Positions 45,598 through 54,735 of a stretch of DNA of 64,000 bases are shown one piece after another. The notes under the pieces were generated by a model. It searched no databases. It saw nothing but the letters and a program-made list of their open reading frames with translations, and was not told the DNA's origin. Both the position numbers and the translations under genes were made by a program. Source of the stretch: Candidatus Omnitrophota bacterium (GTDB lineage Bacteria > Hinthialibacterota > Hinthialibacteria > OLB16); the NCBI GenBank assembly GCA_020632575.1, contig JACKFH010000007.1, positions 1 through 64,000 on the forward strand, in the 5' to 3' direction. Positions within the stretch are counted from its first letter, which is position 1. Each line of letters begins with the position of its first letter.

Positions 45598-47514
45598 TTA
45601 GGCTTGGTAGTCGAGGCCGGTTTTAAGGCGAATGGCTTGGTGGGCCGCCTCGCGGACATCGGAGACGGAATCGTTCAGCCAAGGGGTTAGCTGTTGAGCC
45701 TGCTCCTTGGTTCCCTTCTTGCCAATCGCCCGTAGCGCATGGACACGCACATGCGGAGAATTGTCGGAACAGAGCTCCATGGCCTTGTACATCAGATTTG
45801 GCGCGTCCACCTGCGCCAAAACCCACAGGCCCGAGGTCCGCATCCAACTGTCGGGGTGCCGGAGCATGTTCATGAGGGGAATCTCATAGTCGGACTCTCC
45901 CAGTTCGGCGAGGGCCAGTATCGCGTTGGCCCGTTCCCGTGGGAACTCGCTCCGTGTCGCCTGTTGAATTTTTGATAGATGCTGACTTCTCTGCTGGCCG
46001 GGCAACGACTCGATGGTGTTGGCCCGGACACGAGCATCGGGATCCGACAACAACCGGTCGATCTCGGAGGACTCCTTGTCCGATAGGTCCATCTTCGAGA
46101 GAGCCCGGACGGCTGTCGCCCGAATGCTTTCGTCCTTATCCGCCATTAACTGATTCAACACCTTCTTGGCGTCGGGATCGTCCGGAACCTCGGAGAGGAT
46201 GCTGGTAAGATGGACACGATCCTCATCGTCGAGGGAGCCGAGAACCTCGGTGATGCTCTGGATGAATTGGCTATCGATCCGCTGCACCACCTTTGTCATC
46301 TCCAACCGCTGGCGAGGAGAGAGATCGTTGAAGCGATCGATGAGATAATCCCTGGAAATTCGCGAGATCGCCTTGATGGCGAGCGAGGCGGATTGGGTGT
46401 CCGAGCTGGAGGCGATTGGGAGGAGCGCACGCACCGATTCCTGTTTGCCTCGGAAGTTTAAGTAACGGATGGCCGACCGGACGACCACCGGAGAGGGATG
46501 ATCGAGGGAGGCCTCGATCAGCGAGGACGGAAGGTCCTGCCTGAAGGTCAGAAAATTATCGATTAAAGTGGGATAATACTGAGGGTTTCCCTCCTCGAGG
46601 AGACGTTGCTGCTGGGAGAAATACCGCTCCCCGAAGGAGTCCTTGAACATCTGGAGGAATGGGAGTCTCAAGTTTCGGCGAATCCACTGAAAGTATTCGA
46701 AAAGGGTGTTGACCAATCCGCGCTCCCCCATGGTTCGAAGAGCGCGCTCTCGTTTCGCCGGGGAGAGCTGAGATAGACTCTCGATGTGGTCGGTTACGGA
46801 GTCCTTATTCAGCAATCTCTCGATGATCACGACCGCGCGGTCGACGAGCTTCTGGTCCTCGGACACCAACCCGTAGTAGAGAAGTTGAACTCGGTTGAAA
46901 CTCGGTCGAGCCAAAAGCTCGTGCTCGATGGCGTTGCGCGCATGCACATCCATCTCGGGAAACAGCTTCCAAAACTTCTCTCGGTTTTCCACCGAAAGGG
47001 CCAGGAAGGTGGCCACGATAATGGTGCGGACATTCAACTGCGGGACCGCGGAGAGGGCCGCGAAAAGTTCCATGGAGCGATCGACCAATTCCCTGGAATC
47101 GGGATCCTCATCCAGAGCATCCAAAGTTCGGTGGACCATCTGGTTGATCGATTTGCGCCCCTCCTCCCGAACGTCGATGAATGGATCGAACAAGGAGGGA
47201 AGGACATCCTCGAGATGATTCAAATCGCTCAGCTCGCCATACAGCCGGATCGCCATCTGCCGGACCTTGGGGACCGGGGAAAGACGTTGCAGGCTCAAGA
47301 AAGGAAGAAGGTCGGGCCCACGCTTTCGAAGGCTTCGATAAGAGGTCTTGCTGATTTGAAGATCGGGGTCCGCCAGCAAAAGTGAAAGCCATGGGATTGG
47401 CCATTCCACGTCGACCTTCGAAAGGATCTTCAACGCGGCGAGACGTTTTTCTTTGTCATCCGAAAACAATAGGGACCAGAGACGGGGGTGTTGGTCTTCG
47501 CGGATATCGGGCAC
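45598..47514 (-). CDS. HEAT-repeat protein at the end of the flagellar operon
   Basis: A 638-residue all-helical protein made of HEAT-like repeats from end to end. Clear ones are VRQMAIRLYGELSDL, IRATAVRALSKMDL, ARVRANTIESLPG, ERANAILALAELGE and VRVHALRAIGKKG, each about 30-37 residues. There is no signal peptide or membrane span, so it is a cytosolic scaffold. The start is GTG, six bases after the stop of the gene upstream, so it belongs to the same transcript. Proteins of this kind are not a standard part of flagellar operons; a role in switch or export assembly is inference from place only. Confidence 0.82.
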   Translation of the reverse strand: MPDIREDQHPRLWSLLFSDDKEKRLAALKILSKVDVEWPIPWLSLLLADPDLQISKTSYRSLRKRGPDLLPFLSLQRLSPVPKVRQMAIRLYGELSDLNHLEDVLPSLFDPFIDVREEGRKSINQMVHRTLDALDEDPDSRELVDRSMELFAALSAVPQLNVRTIIVATFLALSVENREKFWKLFPEMDVHARNAIEHELLARPSFNRVQLLYYGLVSEDQKLVDRAVVIIERLLNKDSVTDHIESLSQLSPAKRERALRTMGERGLVNTLFEYFQWIRRNLRLPFLQMFKDSFGERYFSQQQRLLEEGNPQYYPTLIDNFLTFRQDLPSSLIEASLDHPSPVVVRSAIRYLNFRGKQESVRALLPIASSSDTQSASLAIKAISRISRDYLIDRFNDLSPRQRLEMTKVVQRIDSQFIQSITEVLGSLDDEDRVHLTSILSEVPDDPDAKKVLNQLMADKDESIRATAVRALSKMDLSDKESSEIDRLLSDPDARVRANTIESLPGQQRSQHLSKIQQATRSEFPRERANAILALAELGESDYEIPLMNMLRHPDSWMRTSGLWVLAQVDAPNLMYKAMELCSDNSPHVRVHALRAIGKKGTKEQAQQLTPWLNDSVSDVREAAHQAIRLKTGLDYQA

Positions 47515-47520
47515 GGAGGG

Positions 47521-48150
47521 TCACCCTCTCGTAACGCCCAGGGTGGAATGTCGGGACATCTCGATCAGGAGTTGCACCTCCTGCCTGCCCATTCGGAGTT
47601 CGCGTGCGATCTCCTCGGCGCGCTTGCCATCGTTCCACATTCTCAGAACCCGAGAGGTGGGATCGAAGCTTGTTTGATCCTGATCGGAGACAGGCTCGAA
47701 GACCGACATCGTTTCTTCCTCAGTCTCAACCGTTTCCTCCACGACCGGCTCCTCAACCTCCGGCGCGGTCTCCGCCATTCGCAAAGGTTCCATGGACGGC
47801 GCGGGTGTCATTGGCTCCTTGATATTCGGCGACGGTTCGGGAGCGCTCTTGTTCGGGGTCTGCGTTCGATTCGAGGATAGCAGTGAATGTTCGCCCCCCG
47901 CCCTCTCCTTTTGAAGTTGGGCGAGACGGGTGTCCAAAGACTCAATCTTCTTCAGAAGGAGGTCCCGTTGAGTGTGTGAGAGCTGGACCACGCGGTGATG
48001 GTATTGGTCGAGATCGGATTGACGAACCAAATCCTCCTCCGCCACCTCTCGCAACCAGGCGGGCGATCGGTGAAGAAGCCTATCTCTCCATAACCAACCG
48101 ACGCATCCCCCCAGCAGCCCAACAGCAATCCATTGAATGATCTCTAGCAT
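47521..48150 (-). CDS. Membrane-anchored coiled-coil protein with C-terminal helix-turn-helix-like segment
   Basis: A 209-residue protein with one N-terminal span (about residues 4-22), a coiled coil (about 45-85, LLKKIESLDTRLAQLQKE), a Pro/Glu-rich disordered linker, and a C-terminal helix pair VLRMWNDGKRAEEIARELRM (about 167) that resembles the DUF6115/DUF2802 endings of other flagellar-operon proteins. The start ATG directly follows the stop of the gene before it (TAAATG). It is probably a cytoplasm-facing membrane protein. The function is unknown. Confidence 0.75.
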   Translation of the reverse strand: MLEIIQWIAVGLLGGCVGWLWRDRLLHRSPAWLREVAEEDLVRQSDLDQYHHRVVQLSHTQRDLLLKKIESLDTRLAQLQKERAGGEHSLLSSNRTQTPNKSAPEPSPNIKEPMTPAPSMEPLRMAETAPEVEEPVVEETVETEEETMSVFEPVSDQDQTSFDPTSRVLRMWNDGKRAEEIARELRMGRQEVQLLIEMSRHSTLGVTRG

Positions 48151-48471
48151 TTAAACCGTGACATCGAGGAGGCTGCCGTTCCCTGGCTCCACGGGAGGTC
48201 TCGCATCCGAAGTCTCCTGGGTCATTTCACCCTCGTCCTTCGCTCGAGATTTCCCGCCGCGGTTCCGGTTTCTCCCCTGACTCTCCCCGCGAATGGTTTC
48301 GTGTTCCGCCTTTTTGGCGTCGTTGACTTCTCTGTTCTTCTTATCGACCTGTTTGTTGAGCGCCGCACTTGCGACCTCGCCCGAAAGAATCTGCTGCTGG
48401 TGTGTGGTTGACGCGGGTTGCTGCAAAGCTTGGGAGCTCTGCAGGGCGGGAGCATGATCGGCGATTCTCAT
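48151..48471 (-). CDS. Small hydrophilic flagellar-operon protein ending in LLDVTV
   Basis: A 106-residue, Gln/Lys/Arg-rich, probably disordered protein starting MRIADHAPALQSS and ending GNGSLLDVTV. Small proteins with the same style, a basic middle and a conserved hydrophobic G-x-x-LDV-x-V end, sit after fliA in many flagellar operons, and none has a known role. I start at 48471 (ATG with GGTCAGGACC before it) rather than the longer open frame. Its stop touches the start of the next gene. Confidence 0.7.
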   Translation of the reverse strand: MRIADHAPALQSSQALQQPASTTHQQQILSGEVASAALNKQVDKKNREVNDAKKAEHETIRGESQGRNRNRGGKSRAKDEGEMTQETSDARPPVEPGNGSLLDVTV

Positions 48472-48521
48472 GGTCCTGACCCCCTTTCCCGGTTTGAAAC
48501 CGGTTCGATTCACTCAACCTC

Positions 48522-49367
48522 TCACACCACACGCGCGAAGTCGTGCTCCATCTCTTTGAGTCTGCCGCGCAACCGGACCATCGCCTTGGTGTGCAACTGG
48601 CAGACTCGGCTTTCAGTCACCGACAAGACCTTCCCAATCTCCTTGAAAGTCATGTCGTCATAGTAGTACATCGCCACCACCAGCCGCTCCTTCTCGGGGA
48701 GCGATTCGATGGTTTTGGTTAGGATCCGGATCAACTCCTCGCGGGCCACCAGATCCCGACTCGATTTTTCCGGCTTGAACGCCTGCTCGCCACGTGTCGT
48801 GTTGCTGTCATCGGTGAGCCGAAGCTCTTCATCGAGCGAAAGCACCACAGCCCGAGAGGCGGAACTGAGCAGCGCGCGGAACTCCTCGACCGAGAGTTCG
48901 AGAACTTCGCAGATCTCCTCCTCTTTGGCGGGTCGCAGATGTTCGCTTTCAAGCAGCCTATAAGCATTCTGGAGCTTGTTGACCTTTTGTCGCAAGCTTC
49001 TGGGGAGCCAATCCACCGAACGGAGCTCGTCAATGATGGCGCCCCGAATGCGTGGGATGGCGTAAGTGATGAATTTGACCTCTCTTTTCGGATCGAATTT
49101 ATCCACGGCGTTGATCAACCCGATCGTGCCGGCCGAATAGAGATCGTCGAAGTCGAGCACGTCCTGATCCAGGTGCGGGTGGGACACCAGCCGATTCAGA
49201 ACGTATTTGACCAGATAGACATATTGGCGGATCATCTTGTCTCGCGCGGCGGCGTCGCCTTTGACGATTTCCTTCCAAACCTCCGCCTCGTTCGGCATTG
49301 GTTTCACCTTGCGCGTTTCGGATGTTTTCCGCTTGGCTTTCGCAACAGTTGCGGCCTTTTCTCCCAT
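48522..49367 (-). CDS. fliA: Flagellar sigma factor, sigma28/FliA type
   Basis: Directs RNA polymerase to late flagellar and chemotaxis promoters. The protein has sigma regions 2 (YLVKYVLNRLV...DFDDLYSAGTIGLINAVDKF), 3 (IRGAIIDELRSVDWLPRSLR, about residue 105) and 4 (SLPEKERLVVAMYYYDDMTF then EIGKVLSVTESRVCQLH). The RGAIxDELRxxDWxPRSxR block is a hallmark of FliA/WhiG. I use ATG 49367 (AAGGGAG upstream); a GTG 36 bases earlier would add 12 codons. There is no FlgM-like anti-sigma gene in the window. It lies at the end of the operon, so it is made with the export gate. Confidence 0.95.
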   Translation of the reverse strand: MGEKAATVAKAKRKTSETRKVKPMPNEAEVWKEIVKGDAAARDKMIRQYVYLVKYVLNRLVSHPHLDQDVLDFDDLYSAGTIGLINAVDKFDPKREVKFITYAIPRIRGAIIDELRSVDWLPRSLRQKVNKLQNAYRLLESEHLRPAKEEEICEVLELSVEEFRALLSSASRAVVLSLDEELRLTDDSNTTRGEQAFKPEKSSRDLVAREELIRILTKTIESLPEKERLVVAMYYYDDMTFKEIGKVLSVTESRVCQLHTKAMVRLRGRLKEMEHDFARVV

Positions 49368-49413
49368 TCCCGTTTTCTCCCTTTTCCCCAGTAAGTCACT
49401 CACTCAATTTGAT

Positions 49414-50217
49414 TCAACCGGCAAAGACCAAATCGCCTCCAGCCGGATACTTCACCAATTCGACCTTGATTCTTTCGATATTCTGATCCTTGAGCATTTG
49501 GATATGCGACGGTTTCAGGAGAGTATGCCTCAACAGCACAGGCGTTCCATCCTCTCCGCTCACTGTTTCCGCCACACGTTGGTTCTCTTCCAGATCTTCA
49601 ACATCGATCCAAACAGTCATCTTCTGAGTGCTCGGCGACTCGGCGGGCGAACCCGCACCCGACTCCCCCGAACCCATTCGCGTCAGCTCTTTTTGTTCCA
49701 CCTGTCTTTCAAGCGTGTCCAACATGACGCCGATGAGAAACCCGACGAACGCGCCAGCCACCGCGAGAAAGATTGGAAACGCGATGAAATAGGTAATCTT
49801 CTGCCACAGGGACAAGTAAGGCATCTGCGGCATGAACCGAATCCCGGCTCCCAAGATGGAACAGACAAAAGGAACAAAGGCGCAGAGCACCGTGATTTGG
49901 CGAGTTCTCCCCGAGAACGGATCTTTCGACTTTCGAGCCATTTCCTCTGCCAACTCTCTGAAAGTTCCACCCCATGGTTCCAGTCTAACACGGTTAACCC
50001 ACTTTTCCCACCAGCCAATCGCATTTGTTGTTTGACCGGCTAGCGAGCGTGACCGCCCCTTTAGACCCCTTTCCGACCGGTTGGATCGATCGGCGTGGCG
50101 GCTCTCTCGAGGCTGGTCGCGATCCCATTCGTTGGAGGTTTTTTCCAGCCTTTCCATCTGGGCCGCGATGCGTTCCAGGCGCGACGGATAGAGGGTGGAT
50201 CCCGGATTAGCCGGCAT
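49414..50217 (-). CDS. Two-TM protein between flhG and fliA, unknown function
   Basis: A 267-residue protein: about 100 hydrophilic N-terminal residues rich in Arg/Ser/Glu, two membrane spans (about 110-130 and 145-170), and a cytosolic C-terminal domain of about 90 residues. The tail RVAETVSGEDGTPVLLRHTL followed by LKPSHIQMLKDQNIERIKV resembles the 'll-G-x-L-x-x-x-H-I-x-x-L-x-x-x-G-I' element found in DUF3391-like and HD-GYP-linked domains. The start at 50217 has AGGGAG 9 bases upstream and overlaps the end of flhG by 11 bases. This position in flagellar operons often holds lineage-specific proteins; I do not know its role. Confidence 0.75.
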   Translation of the reverse strand: MPANPGSTLYPSRLERIAAQMERLEKTSNEWDRDQPRESRHADRSNRSERGLKGRSRSLAGQTTNAIGWWEKWVNRVRLEPWGGTFRELAEEMARKSKDPFSGRTRQITVLCAFVPFVCSILGAGIRFMPQMPYLSLWQKITYFIAFPIFLAVAGAFVGFLIGVMLDTLERQVEQKELTRMGSGESGAGSPAESPSTQKMTVWIDVEDLEENQRVAETVSGEDGTPVLLRHTLLKPSHIQMLKDQNIERIKVELVKYPAGGDLVFAG

Positions 50218-51133
50218 GGGCCACTGCTCCCTTTCTGACAAACTGAATCACCTTCGACCAGAGCGATTTCTCGGGTTGGCCGCCCTCCTCACGATTCGAG
50301 GTTTGATTCAGCAGGCGTGTGCTGAGCTGTTGGATACCGCGCGCGGCGGGTCCATGAGGCGATTCCTCCAAGAAAGGTCTCTGGAGTCGGATCGAGGCGG
50401 GCACATCCGGATCTCTCACCACCGTCCCGATGTGGTTTAGCGAATGCTGAAGGAATCGATTGGCCATCTCATTCATAAAACTCGCGGTCTGCTCGCCCTC
50501 CGACTGATTCGCGGCCATGTTCACGATGAGGTGAACCGGTTGGGTGGGCGAGTAAAAATGAATGTTTTTCAACATCTGATAGGCGTCGACATAGGAGGTG
50601 GGCTCCGGTGTGGTGACCAGGAGCACTTCCTGAGAAGCGACCGCGAAACTCAGAACCGACTCCGAAATGCCCGCGGCGGTGTCGATCAGGATCAAGTCGA
50701 ACTCCCGATCGAATTCGGCGAATTCTGAAATCAACCGTTTGATGTCCTCGTCCCGTAGGTTGGCCATCTCCTGAATTCCGCTGGCGGCGGGAATGATCCG
50801 GATGGAGTGTGGCCCCTCGAGAACGATTTCTCGCAACCGTTTTTCCCCCGAGATCACATGGGACAGATTGAACCTGGGTTGGAGTCCCAAGACAACATCG
50901 ACATTCGCCAATGAAAGGTCGGCGTCCACGAGAAGAACTTTCTTGCCCCGACGACCCAGCGCGATGGCCAGGTTGGTCACGATGTTGGTTTTCCCGACCC
51001 CGCCCTTTCCGCTGGTGACCGCGATGGTCCTAGCGTGCTTGGCAAGAGGCGCGGGAGGGGGCGGAACGATGGCGAGCGATGTCGCTTGCGACCCCCCCAC
51101 CATTTCACGAAGGCGTTGTGCTTGATCGAACAT
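50207..51133 (-). CDS. flhG: Flagellar number regulator FlhG (MinD-like ATPase)
   Basis: A ParA/MinD-type ATPase that limits how many flagella form and stimulates FlhF. The 308-residue protein starts with the activation helix DQAQRLREMV, known in FlhG to stimulate FlhF GTPase. A deviant Walker A, TSGKGGVGKTNI (about residue 40), is followed by VLLVDADLSLANVDVVLG and the Walker B-like LILIDTAAGIS. A C-terminal basic, aromatic helix could be the membrane-targeting sequence. It comes directly after flhF with 12 bases between. Confidence 0.94.
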   Translation of the reverse strand: MFDQAQRLREMVGGSQATSLAIVPPPPAPLAKHARTIAVTSGKGGVGKTNIVTNLAIALGRRGKKVLLVDADLSLANVDVVLGLQPRFNLSHVISGEKRLREIVLEGPHSIRIIPAASGIQEMANLRDEDIKRLISEFAEFDREFDLILIDTAAGISESVLSFAVASQEVLLVTTPEPTSYVDAYQMLKNIHFYSPTQPVHLIVNMAANQSEGEQTASFMNEMANRFLQHSLNHIGTVVRDPDVPASIRLQRPFLEESPHGPAARGIQQLSTRLLNQTSNREEGGQPEKSLWSKVIQFVRKGAVAHAG

Positions 51134-51145
51134 CGGTTCGCCTCC

Positions 51146-52510
51146 TTAAGCGGACACCGCTTCCAATCGCGACCCAGAGGGGATTGCGGCGTCTTCTTTC
51201 CAACCCACCTCGTCCAAAATCTGTTTGGCCAGCTTCTCGGGCTGAACATTCTCGATGTCCTCGGGAACATTCTGACCGGTGGTGATATACGAGAGGGGAA
51301 GACCGGTCTTCCGGTGGATGTTCAACGGGGTCGCGAAATGGTTGGTCTCATCGAGCTTGGTCACAATCAAACTGTCGATCGGGATCGACCGAAAACGCTC
51401 CACCGCTAGTTCGAGATAACGGTCGTTCATGGTCGAACTGAGGACCAGGATGTTTTCGCAATCCGGAACTTTTTCCAGGAAGGATTTCAGATCCAGCATC
51501 TGGTTCTCATCGCGGGGAGAGCGGCCGGCGGTGTCGATGAAGACGACATCGCATTCGCGGCACTTCTCGACCGCGGCTGGCAGTTCCTCCGGGCTGTAGA
51601 CCACTTGGAGGTCGAGATTCAGGATTTTCGCGTAGGTCTGCAATTGCTCCACCGCGGCGAGTCGGTAGGTGTCGACCGTGATCAACCCCACTCGGGTGGG
51701 AACTTTTGCGTTCACGACAAGACCCGAGGCGAGCTTCGCCAGCGTCGTGGTCTTACCCACCCCTGTCGGGCCGATGAGAGTAATCACTCGTTGACCGCTC
51801 TCGGGTTTCTCGATCGGCTTGGCGGATTTCAAGAACCCGGAGAGGACCTCGCACAGAATTTTTGGTTCCAGGTCTTTGCCGGGATGGGGAATCGACTTCA
51901 GTTTCGCGGCGGTCTCCTTGAGCAAATCCTCGAGCAGATTTCCCTCGAGCAGATTCTTCATCGCCGGGTGCCAGGCTTCCGGGACTTCCGACAGGAGACC
52001 CATTCGTCCAAGCGGTCCGCCCAAGGAGAGAAGACGATCCATGGTTTGGGAGAGCCGGTCGATTCGGTTTTCCAGATTCCCGAATCGCTCCTCGTGAACG
52101 GTCTCAACTTGCGAGACCATACCGGACTGCGCGATTTCGACTTTCTCCTGCCCGTGTTCTTTGGTCTCCACCTTACCCGGTTCGTTCTGACGGATCTCCT
52201 GCAACCGCGAAAGGAACTCTCTCGCGGCGGCGTGCGCGGGAGCGTCGCCCGCTGTAAACCCGGTTTTCGCCGGAGGCGCCAAAGGCTGAGTTCCCGAGTT
52301 TTGTGTCGGGTTGGAATAGGTCTTCGCGCTGAATGAGGGTTGCTTGTCCTCAATCGCGGCGGTGACCTCCACCTTCGGTTTGCCAAGCAATCCAAAGAAT
52401 TTCCCCGGATAGGTCCGGGTGTGCAGAATGACCGCGTCCTCCCCGAGCTCCAATTTCACTTGGTTCATGGCGGCCTGCGCGCTGGTTGCTACAAACTTTC
52501 GAATTCTCAT
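51146..52510 (-). CDS. flhF: Flagellar GTPase FlhF (SRP-type)
   Basis: An SRP-family GTPase that places the flagellum at the cell pole or other set sites. The 454-residue protein has an N-terminal B domain starting MRIRKFVATSAQAAMNQVKL, a long linker, a helical N domain and the G domain. The GTPase motifs are P-loop GPTGVGKTTTLAKLA (about residue 250), VDTYRLAAVEQLQTYA, DTAGRSPRD and TKLDETNHFATPLN. The linker of FlhF is variable and here rich in Gln, Glu and Lys. Its proximity to flhG supports a few-flagella pattern, which is inference. Confidence 0.95.
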   Translation of the reverse strand: MRIRKFVATSAQAAMNQVKLELGEDAVILHTRTYPGKFFGLLGKPKVEVTAAIEDKQPSFSAKTYSNPTQNSGTQPLAPPAKTGFTAGDAPAHAAAREFLSRLQEIRQNEPGKVETKEHGQEKVEIAQSGMVSQVETVHEERFGNLENRIDRLSQTMDRLLSLGGPLGRMGLLSEVPEAWHPAMKNLLEGNLLEDLLKETAAKLKSIPHPGKDLEPKILCEVLSGFLKSAKPIEKPESGQRVITLIGPTGVGKTTTLAKLASGLVVNAKVPTRVGLITVDTYRLAAVEQLQTYAKILNLDLQVVYSPEELPAAVEKCRECDVVFIDTAGRSPRDENQMLDLKSFLEKVPDCENILVLSSTMNDRYLELAVERFRSIPIDSLIVTKLDETNHFATPLNIHRKTGLPLSYITTGQNVPEDIENVQPEKLAKQILDEVGWKEDAAIPSGSRLEAVSA

Positions 52511-52581
52511 CTCCCCCTAGTTCCCTTCATCAAAGAATAAACTCAATTCGCTCGATCGAATCCCCCGATTCGACCGATCCT

Positions 52582-54732
52582 TTATGTTCTCGGCGTCTCT
52601 TGTCCCGACTGCTTCTGGAGAGTCACCGTTCCGATGCTGCGAAGATTCGTTTCACCGGTCACTTCCGTATAAGAGAGGACGGTCACGCCGGGCAGATAGC
52701 GGCGGATCAGTCGACTGAAGACCAGCCGAATCTGTGGATTCACCAACAGAACCGGCGGCAGGCCCAGCGAGGCCGCCTCATCGAGTTGCGTCTGGATCGC
52801 TTCGATCAGCCGTTGGGTCAATGTCGGGTCCAAAGCCACATAGGACCCCTGGCTGGTCTGGCGGGCGGCGTTCTGAATCTCCTGCTCGACCGCCTGGTCC
52901 AACACGATCACGGACAAGGTCCCATCATGTCCCACAACGTTCTGCACAATCCCCATCGACAGCCCGACACGAACAAACTCGGTCAGGGGATCGACCTCTT
53001 TGGTGACCGCGCTATTGTCCGCCAGGATTTCCAGGATGTGTGGCAGGTTGCGAATGGGCACCCTTTCCGACAGCAGGTTTTGAAGGACCTTCTGAATCTT
53101 CCCGACACCGATCGCCTGAGGGCCTTCGACAAGTTCGTTGACCACCACCGGACACTCTTCTTTGACCCCATCGATCAGTTTTTGAGTCGCTTGACGATCC
53201 AGCAACTCGGCGGCGTGGGTTCGGATGATCTCGGTGAGATGAGTGGCGAGAACGGCGGAGGGTTCGATGACGTTGTACCCGGCCAATTCGGCCGCGCCTC
53301 GGTTCTGACTGGTCACCCAAACCGCCGGGACGCCGAACGCGGGTTCGGTCGTATGGACACCGGAGACTTCACCCACATCCCCACCGGGATTGATGGCCAG
53401 GAACTGATCCGGAAGGATCTCTCCCTGCGCAACCTGAACGCCTCGGATGCGGATCGAATACTCATTGGCCCCCAGTTGCATGTTGTCTCGAATGCGAATT
53501 TGCGGAACGACAACGCCCAATTCGAGCGCGATGTTGCGTCGAATCGACGCAACCTGATCCAGGAAATCTCCGCCTCGGGAGCTGTCCATCATCGGCACCA
53601 GGTTGTACCCAATCATCAACTCCATCGGATCGACTCGGAGGAAGCTTTCCGGAGGTTCGGCCTCGCGGGTCGGACGCTCCATCTCCTTCTTACGTTCCTC
53701 GATGCGGTGCTCGTACTCCTCTTTTTCGCGTCGCGAGAGCAAGTACCACATCCCGCCCATCGCGGAGGCCATCATGGCGAACGGGAGAAAGATCCCTCTC
53801 GTCTCCGGACTGGCCAATGAGAGCAATCCCAAAAGGGAGAGCGTTGCGGCGGAGACGGCCAACGAGGTGGGTTGTGCGAGGATCTGTTTCGACACGCTCG
53901 CTCCGAGACTGTCCGCGGACGCTGCGCGTGTGACCACGATACCTGCGGCAGTCGAAATCAAGAGAGCGGGAATCTGAGACACCAGCCCATCGCCGATGGT
54001 GAGCAGGGTGTAAGTCGAAAGGGTCTCCGAAAACGAGAGACCATCCTGGGTCATGCCGACCACCAAACCCCCGACGATATTGATGAGAGTGATGACGATG
54101 CCCGCGATGGCGTCGCCGCGAACGAACCTGCTTGCACCGTCCATGGCCCCGAAGAAATCGGCTTCGCGGGCGAGATCCTCGCGCTTCTTCCGCGCCTCAT
54201 CCTCGGTGATCAGACCGCTGTTCAAATCCTGGTCGATGGAGAGTTGCTTGCCCGGCATGGCGTCCAAGGTGAAGCGGGCGGCCACCTCGGCGATACGATT
54301 CGAGCCGCGAGTGATGACGATGAACTGAATCAGGATCAGGATCATGAAGATGACAAACCCGACCACCGGGTTGTTTCCCGCGACATAGCTTCCGAAGAAG
54401 TTGATCACCGCCCCCGCTTTGTCCTCGGGACTCACGGTGGCGGGCAGCAAAATCAGCTTGGTGCTCGCCACATTGAGGGCTAGTCGAAACAAGGTGAGCA
54501 CCAGAATCACGCTTGGAAACGTCGAGAAATCAAGTGGCCCGGTGATGTAAAAGGAGATCATCAACACCATCAGCGCGAGCGCGATGTTGAACGCGAGCAG
54601 CGAAGAGAGCATCCACGGGGGGATGTTTCCCAGCATGATGAAGAGAATGCTGATGATTCCGACCGCGGCCAATAGGTTGGCCCGGTTGTCCGGGTGCATG
54701 AGACCGCGCGGGGCTTCGAGACTGTTCGCCAT
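52582..54732 (-). CDS. flhA: Flagellar type III export gate protein FlhA
   Basis: The nonameric export-gate component that takes in substrates and uses the proton motive force. The 716-residue protein has the FlhA layout: eight N-terminal membrane spans (about residues 20-325) with the FHIPEP-family stretch ARFTLDAMPGKQLSIDQDLN at about 150, then a cytosolic domain of about 380 residues (DPMELMIGYNLVPM onward). The start lies three bases after the flhB stop. A 71-base gap with a small hairpin (TCGAATC/GATTCGA, 52556-52573) separates it from flhF. Confidence 0.97.
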   Translation of the reverse strand: MANSLEAPRGLMHPDNRANLLAAVGIISILFIMLGNIPPWMLSSLLAFNIALALMVLMISFYITGPLDFSTFPSVILVLTLFRLALNVASTKLILLPATVSPEDKAGAVINFFGSYVAGNNPVVGFVIFMILILIQFIVITRGSNRIAEVAARFTLDAMPGKQLSIDQDLNSGLITEDEARKKREDLAREADFFGAMDGASRFVRGDAIAGIVITLINIVGGLVVGMTQDGLSFSETLSTYTLLTIGDGLVSQIPALLISTAAGIVVTRAASADSLGASVSKQILAQPTSLAVSAATLSLLGLLSLASPETRGIFLPFAMMASAMGGMWYLLSRREKEEYEHRIEERKKEMERPTREAEPPESFLRVDPMELMIGYNLVPMMDSSRGGDFLDQVASIRRNIALELGVVVPQIRIRDNMQLGANEYSIRIRGVQVAQGEILPDQFLAINPGGDVGEVSGVHTTEPAFGVPAVWVTSQNRGAAELAGYNVIEPSAVLATHLTEIIRTHAAELLDRQATQKLIDGVKEECPVVVNELVEGPQAIGVGKIQKVLQNLLSERVPIRNLPHILEILADNSAVTKEVDPLTEFVRVGLSMGIVQNVVGHDGTLSVIVLDQAVEQEIQNAARQTSQGSYVALDPTLTQRLIEAIQTQLDEAASLGLPPVLLVNPQIRLVFSRLIRRYLPGVTVLSYTEVTGETNLRSIGTVTLQKQSGQETPRT

Positions 54733-54735
54733 GGT

